DNA from: a bacterium
Lineage (GTDB): Bacteria; UBA10199; 2-02-FULL-44-16; JAAZCA01
NCBI GenBank assembly: GCA_041648665.1
Contig: JBAZOP010000113.1
Location: forward strand, 1-8,199
Length of the DNA stretch: 8,199 bases
Direction of reading: 5' to 3'
Shown: positions 6,166 through 8,199 of the stretch, one piece after another
Numbering within the stretch: position 1 is the stretch's first letter
Layout of the letters: each line of letters starts with the position of its first letter
Translations under genes and position numbers: made by a program
Notes under the pieces: generated by a model
Databases searched by the model: none
Seen by the model: only the letters and a program-made list of their open reading frames with translations
What the model was told of the DNA's origin: nothing

Positions 6166-8019
6166 CTACAGAGCCCTGGTCATGGCGTTGATGATCACGA
6201 TCGAGGTCGCGTCGGCCGGCGTCCAGAGCGCCCGGAAGTACCGCGCGCCACACGTCACCTCGAGCTGGTAGTAGACCGTCGCCACGTCGGGCGAGATCCA
6301 CGAGGCGTAGCCGCCGCCGCCCTGGCCGCGATCGACGACCATCTTCGTGACGTCGGTCCAGTTGGTGCCTTCGTTGCTCGACTGGAAGGTCAGCGTGCCG
6401 TCTCGAATGCCGATCTGGATCGTGAGCCAGGGCCGGTTCCCGATCTCATAGCCGCTCGAGCTGGGGTAGTAGACCGCGTCGGCCGCCGCCAGCGTTTCGT
6501 TCGCCCAGACTTGGGCGCTCTCGTCGCGGTCGTCCGCGGTCGTGTTCGCGCTCACCCGGTCGGCCGCCGCGACGTCGTCGTAGGCCGCGGAGACGACCCG
6601 GAGCCTACGGTACAGGTCCGTGACGAGGTGGACCATGTCAGCGTCAGTGGCTGCCGCGACGACCTGATCAACGACGGCGCCGATCTTCACGGGGTACTCG
6701 GTCGCGACCGAGGCGACGTCGTCGGCGACGGCGCCCACCGGATGGGTCCAGAGCCGCCTGTAGAGGTCGGTCGTCAGGTGAACGAAGTCGGCGTCCGTGA
6801 CCACGCCGGCCGCGATGGGCTCATTCTCGGCGACCGCGCCCACCTTCAGGGGGTAGTCGAGCGCGTCGTTCGCCGCGTTGTCGGCGGTCCCGCCCATCGG
6901 GTGCGTGAAGAGCCGATGCTCGAGGTCGAGGGCGAGGTGAGCCACGTCCCCGGCGTCCACGTCGGACGCGGCGAGCGTCGTCGTCGTGTAGGCCACGCCG
7001 CCGGTCTTCACCGGGTTCGTCGCGTCGACCACCGCCCCGTCCGCAATCGGCCCCTCGGGGAGCGTGCGGAGCCGGCGGTAGAGGTCGGTCGTCGCGTGGA
7101 CCATGTCGCCGACCTGCGCCGCGTCGGGCGCGAGGTGCGAGATGGCGATGCCACCGACCTTCAGCGGGTTCAGGGCCGCGGTGTCGGCGGCGTCATCGAC
7201 CGTCGCGCCCTGGGGAAGCGTCTGGAGCCTGCGGTAGAGATCGGTCACGAGCTGCGCGACGTCGCCGTCGTCGACTACGGAAAGCGCCGCGTCGGCCGTG
7301 CCGGCGACCCGGACCGGGGCGAGCGCCGCAGCCGAGCCGTCGTCCACGTTCCCGACCGCGTTGACGCGGAGCCGACCGGCGAGGGTCGTCGAGAGATACG
7401 CCGCGTCGGCCTCGGTGACCGCGCCGGGCTCCGCGTCGGTGGCCTTCGCACCCACGATGACCGGCTTCGCGCCGCTGGCCGCCGCGTCGTGAGCGACGAC
7501 GCCGCCCACAGCCGGAGAGCCGGCCGTGCCGCCGTTCAAGACTGTGGTGCCGCCCCACTCCGCGACGTTGACGTCTCCCGCGTCACCCGAAAAAGAAGGG
7601 GACAGCGCATCGAGAAGAGCGCCTCCTTCCGGTGTCACCCCGATGACGTTCAGGTAGACGCTCGTCGCGGTGGAGAAGGAGACGACCGACGGGAAGATGC
7701 GGTCCGCGAACATCGTGTTGATCACGTAGACCGCAGGCGTCTGGCTCAGGGTGTGGTTGACGAGCGCCACCTCGGGGATGTGCAGCGCCGGGTACATCGC
7801 CGTCCTCTCGAGGGCCGCGAGCGCGCTCCGGTACTGCATGTAGAGCATCAGCTCGGCGATGCCGGCGGCGTTGCCGGTCACGACAAGGAGCACCTGATCC
7901 CAAGATGTGACGTCGAAGCCGCTGTCTACGGCGGGTGCGGCGACGTCGGCGGCTGTTACGATTCTTCGGCCGAGGGAACGAAGCTCACTCGCGCGGCTCT
8001 TCGTGGGGGTCGTAGCCAT
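6166..8019 (-). CDS. 617-aa virion repeat protein: N-terminal domain, six ~50-aa repeats, C-terminal beta-rich domain
   Basis: The start ATG at 8017-8019 has a GAGGAG Shine-Dalgarno 7 bases upstream, inside the end of the preceding gene. Residues 1-140 are hydrophobic-alternating and probably beta-rich (DQVLLVVTG at 41-49). About residues 172-475 hold six tandem repeats with consensus NPVKxGAVA, then D-A-D-x-x-H-L-x-T-D-L-Y-R-R-L. The first copy is degenerate and the fourth reads DLEHRL instead of DLYRRL. Residues 476-617 form a beta-rich domain with ADAVYYPSSSG (513-523) and FQSSNEGTNW (545-554). The latter resembles the S-x-D-G-x-x-W motif I recall from beta-sandwich domains of phage structural proteins. 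There is no signal peptide or membrane segment. Similar NPVxxGG/DLxGRL repeats occur in many uncharacterised phage virion proteins, from memory. A fibre or spacer role is inferred. The array and C-terminal domain match the 354-aa gene downstream. Confidence 0.88.
   Translation of the reverse strand: MATTPTKSRASELRSLGRRIVTAADVAAPAVDSGFDVTSWDQVLLVVTGNAAGIAELMLYMQYRSALAALERTAMYPALHIPEVALVNHTLSQTPAVYVINTMFADRIFPSVVSFSTATSVYLNVIGVTPEGGALLDALSPSFSGDAGDVNVAEWGGTTVLNGGTAGSPAVGGVVAHDAAASGAKPVIVGAKATDAEPGAVTEADAAYLSTTLAGRLRVNAVGNVDDGSAAALAPVRVAGTADAALSVVDDGDVAQLVTDLYRRLQTLPQGATVDDAADTAALNPLKVGGIAISHLAPDAAQVGDMVHATTDLYRRLRTLPEGPIADGAVVDATNPVKTGGVAYTTTTLAASDVDAGDVAHLALDLEHRLFTHPMGGTADNAANDALDYPLKVGAVAENEPIAAGVVTDADFVHLTTDLYRRLWTHPVGAVADDVASVATEYPVKIGAVVDQVVAAATDADMVHLVTDLYRRLRVVSAAYDDVAAADRVSANTTADDRDESAQVWANETLAAADAVYYPSSSGYEIGNRPWLTIQIGIRDGTLTFQSSNEGTNWTDVTKMVVDRGQGGGGYASWISPDVATVYYQLEVTCGARYFRALWTPADATSIVIINAMTRAL
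6595..7506 (-). repeat. Six-copy coding tandem repeat array in the 617-aa gene
   Basis: Copies of about 47-53 residues (roughly 150 bases) begin near residues 172, 223, 271, 323, 376 and 429. Each has an Ala/Asp-rich lead, a P-[VL]-[KR] strand followed by G-[AG], a variable middle, then D-x-D/G-D-x-x-H-L and T-D-L-Y-R-R-L. Copies differ in most codons, so these are old protein-level repeats rather than recent DNA duplications. Short stretches remain identical to the array in the 354-aa gene, for example 17 bases at 7235-7251 matching 1630-1646. Confidence 0.85.
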
Positions 8020-8199
8020 GCTTGGACTCCTCGATCGCCTCGGCGAAGAGCCGGGCGGTCACGGGCCAAGCGTAGCGGGCGAGAGCCTGCTGGGATAACT
8101 TGAGGCGCGAGTCGTGGTCGAGCGGCATCCGCAGCGCTTCGACCAGAACGTCCCGGAAAGTCTTGGAGAAACAGCCCTCTGGAACCCACAGCGTGCCGC
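7985..8199 (-). CDS. C-terminal fragment of a probable GT4-type glycosyltransferase (partial, 5' end outside window)
   Basis: An open frame enters from the right edge and ends at TGA 7985-7987, giving 70 visible residues. Its start lies outside the window. The visible part begins GTLWVPEGCFSKTF and continues through an EALRMPLDHDSRLKLSQQAL stretch, then ARYAWPVTARLFAEAIEES. That pattern (a VP-x-G turn, a helix, R-x-x-L-S-x-x-A, then a Trp motif and an amphipathic last helix) resembles the C-terminal Rossmann-domain tail of family 4 (group 1) glycosyltransferases, which move sugars from activated donors. The catalytic E-x7-E region would be outside the window, so activity cannot be judged. Its last 35 bases overlap the start of the 617-aa gene, implying translational coupling and cotranscription with virion genes. 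A role in glycosylating virion proteins is inference. It could be another helical C-terminus; I rate the family assignment as moderate. Confidence 0.6.
   Translation of the reverse strand, partial: GTLWVPEGCFSKTFRDVLVEALRMPLDHDSRLKLSQQALARYAWPVTARLFAEAIEESKHGYDPHEEPRE
8027..8032 (-). promoter_or_regulatory. Shine-Dalgarno GAGGAG for the 617-aa gene
   Basis: GAGGAG on the minus strand lies 7 bases before ATG 8019. It fixes this start and sits within the coding end of the glycosyltransferase-like gene. Confidence 0.8.

Noticed and set aside
6511..8103. A 530-codon open frame on the plus strand
   Set aside because: It is antisense to the repeat gene. Its Arg/Asp/Gly/Val-rich, monotonous sequence is what high-GC coding DNA yields on the opposite strand, and the minus-strand gene has a strong Shine-Dalgarno, repeats and recognisable domains.

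Overview
The window reads as part of the virion-structure module of a tailed bacteriophage or prophage (inferred Caudoviricetes) infecting a high-GC bacterium. All supportable genes lie on the minus strand, nearly end to end, with ATGA/GTGA/TGATG overlaps or gaps of 15 bases or less. That is the layout of one polycistronic operon transcribed from right to left. Hand-counted 60-base blocks in the GC-rich parts reach 77-80% GC (46/60 at 2761-2820, 48/60 at 5761-5820). No integrase, polymerase, terminase, portal, tRNA, CRISPR array, promoter or terminator is visible, so the host and phage type cannot be fixed.

In transcription order: (1) the C-terminal end of a probable GT4-type glycosyltransferase enters from the right edge (7985-8199). 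(2) A 617-aa protein carries an N-terminal domain, six approximately 50-aa repeats and a C-terminal beta-rich domain (6166-8019). (3) A 137-aa protein of unknown function follows (5743-6156). (4) Next is an adhesin-like block of three reading frames (5042-5746, 4386-5087, 2289-4385) that together encode five LamG/concanavalin-like beta-sandwich domains. (5) A 354-aa protein has four copies of the same 50-aa repeat and a related C-terminal domain (1209-2273). (6) A 147-aa small beta-rich protein, possibly a head-decoration or cement protein, follows (762-1205). (7) A 75-aa coiled-coil protein (535-762) and (8) a 162-aa protein with one membrane segment and a coiled coil (50-538) end the window.

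Three things stand out. The two repeat proteins look like paralogues that bracket the LamG block, so the receptor-binding cassette sits between direct, diverged repeat arrays. Inside the LamG block, base composition alternates: each of the five domain cores falls in an island of about 37-58% GC, separated by linkers of about 70-77% GC, as if sandwich cores had been exchanged between conserved linkers. Finally, the first two LamG frames overlap out of frame by 46 bases; the second has only a TTG start without a clear Shine-Dalgarno, unlike most of its neighbours. This suggests a frameshift, programmed or erroneous, that would join them into one two-domain protein.

The likely joint role is virion surface decoration and host recognition: repeat proteins as fibres or spacers, LamG proteins as glycan-binding tips, and perhaps the glycosyltransferase modifying virion or host glycans. 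These roles are inferred from domain resemblance and gene order, not shown directly.
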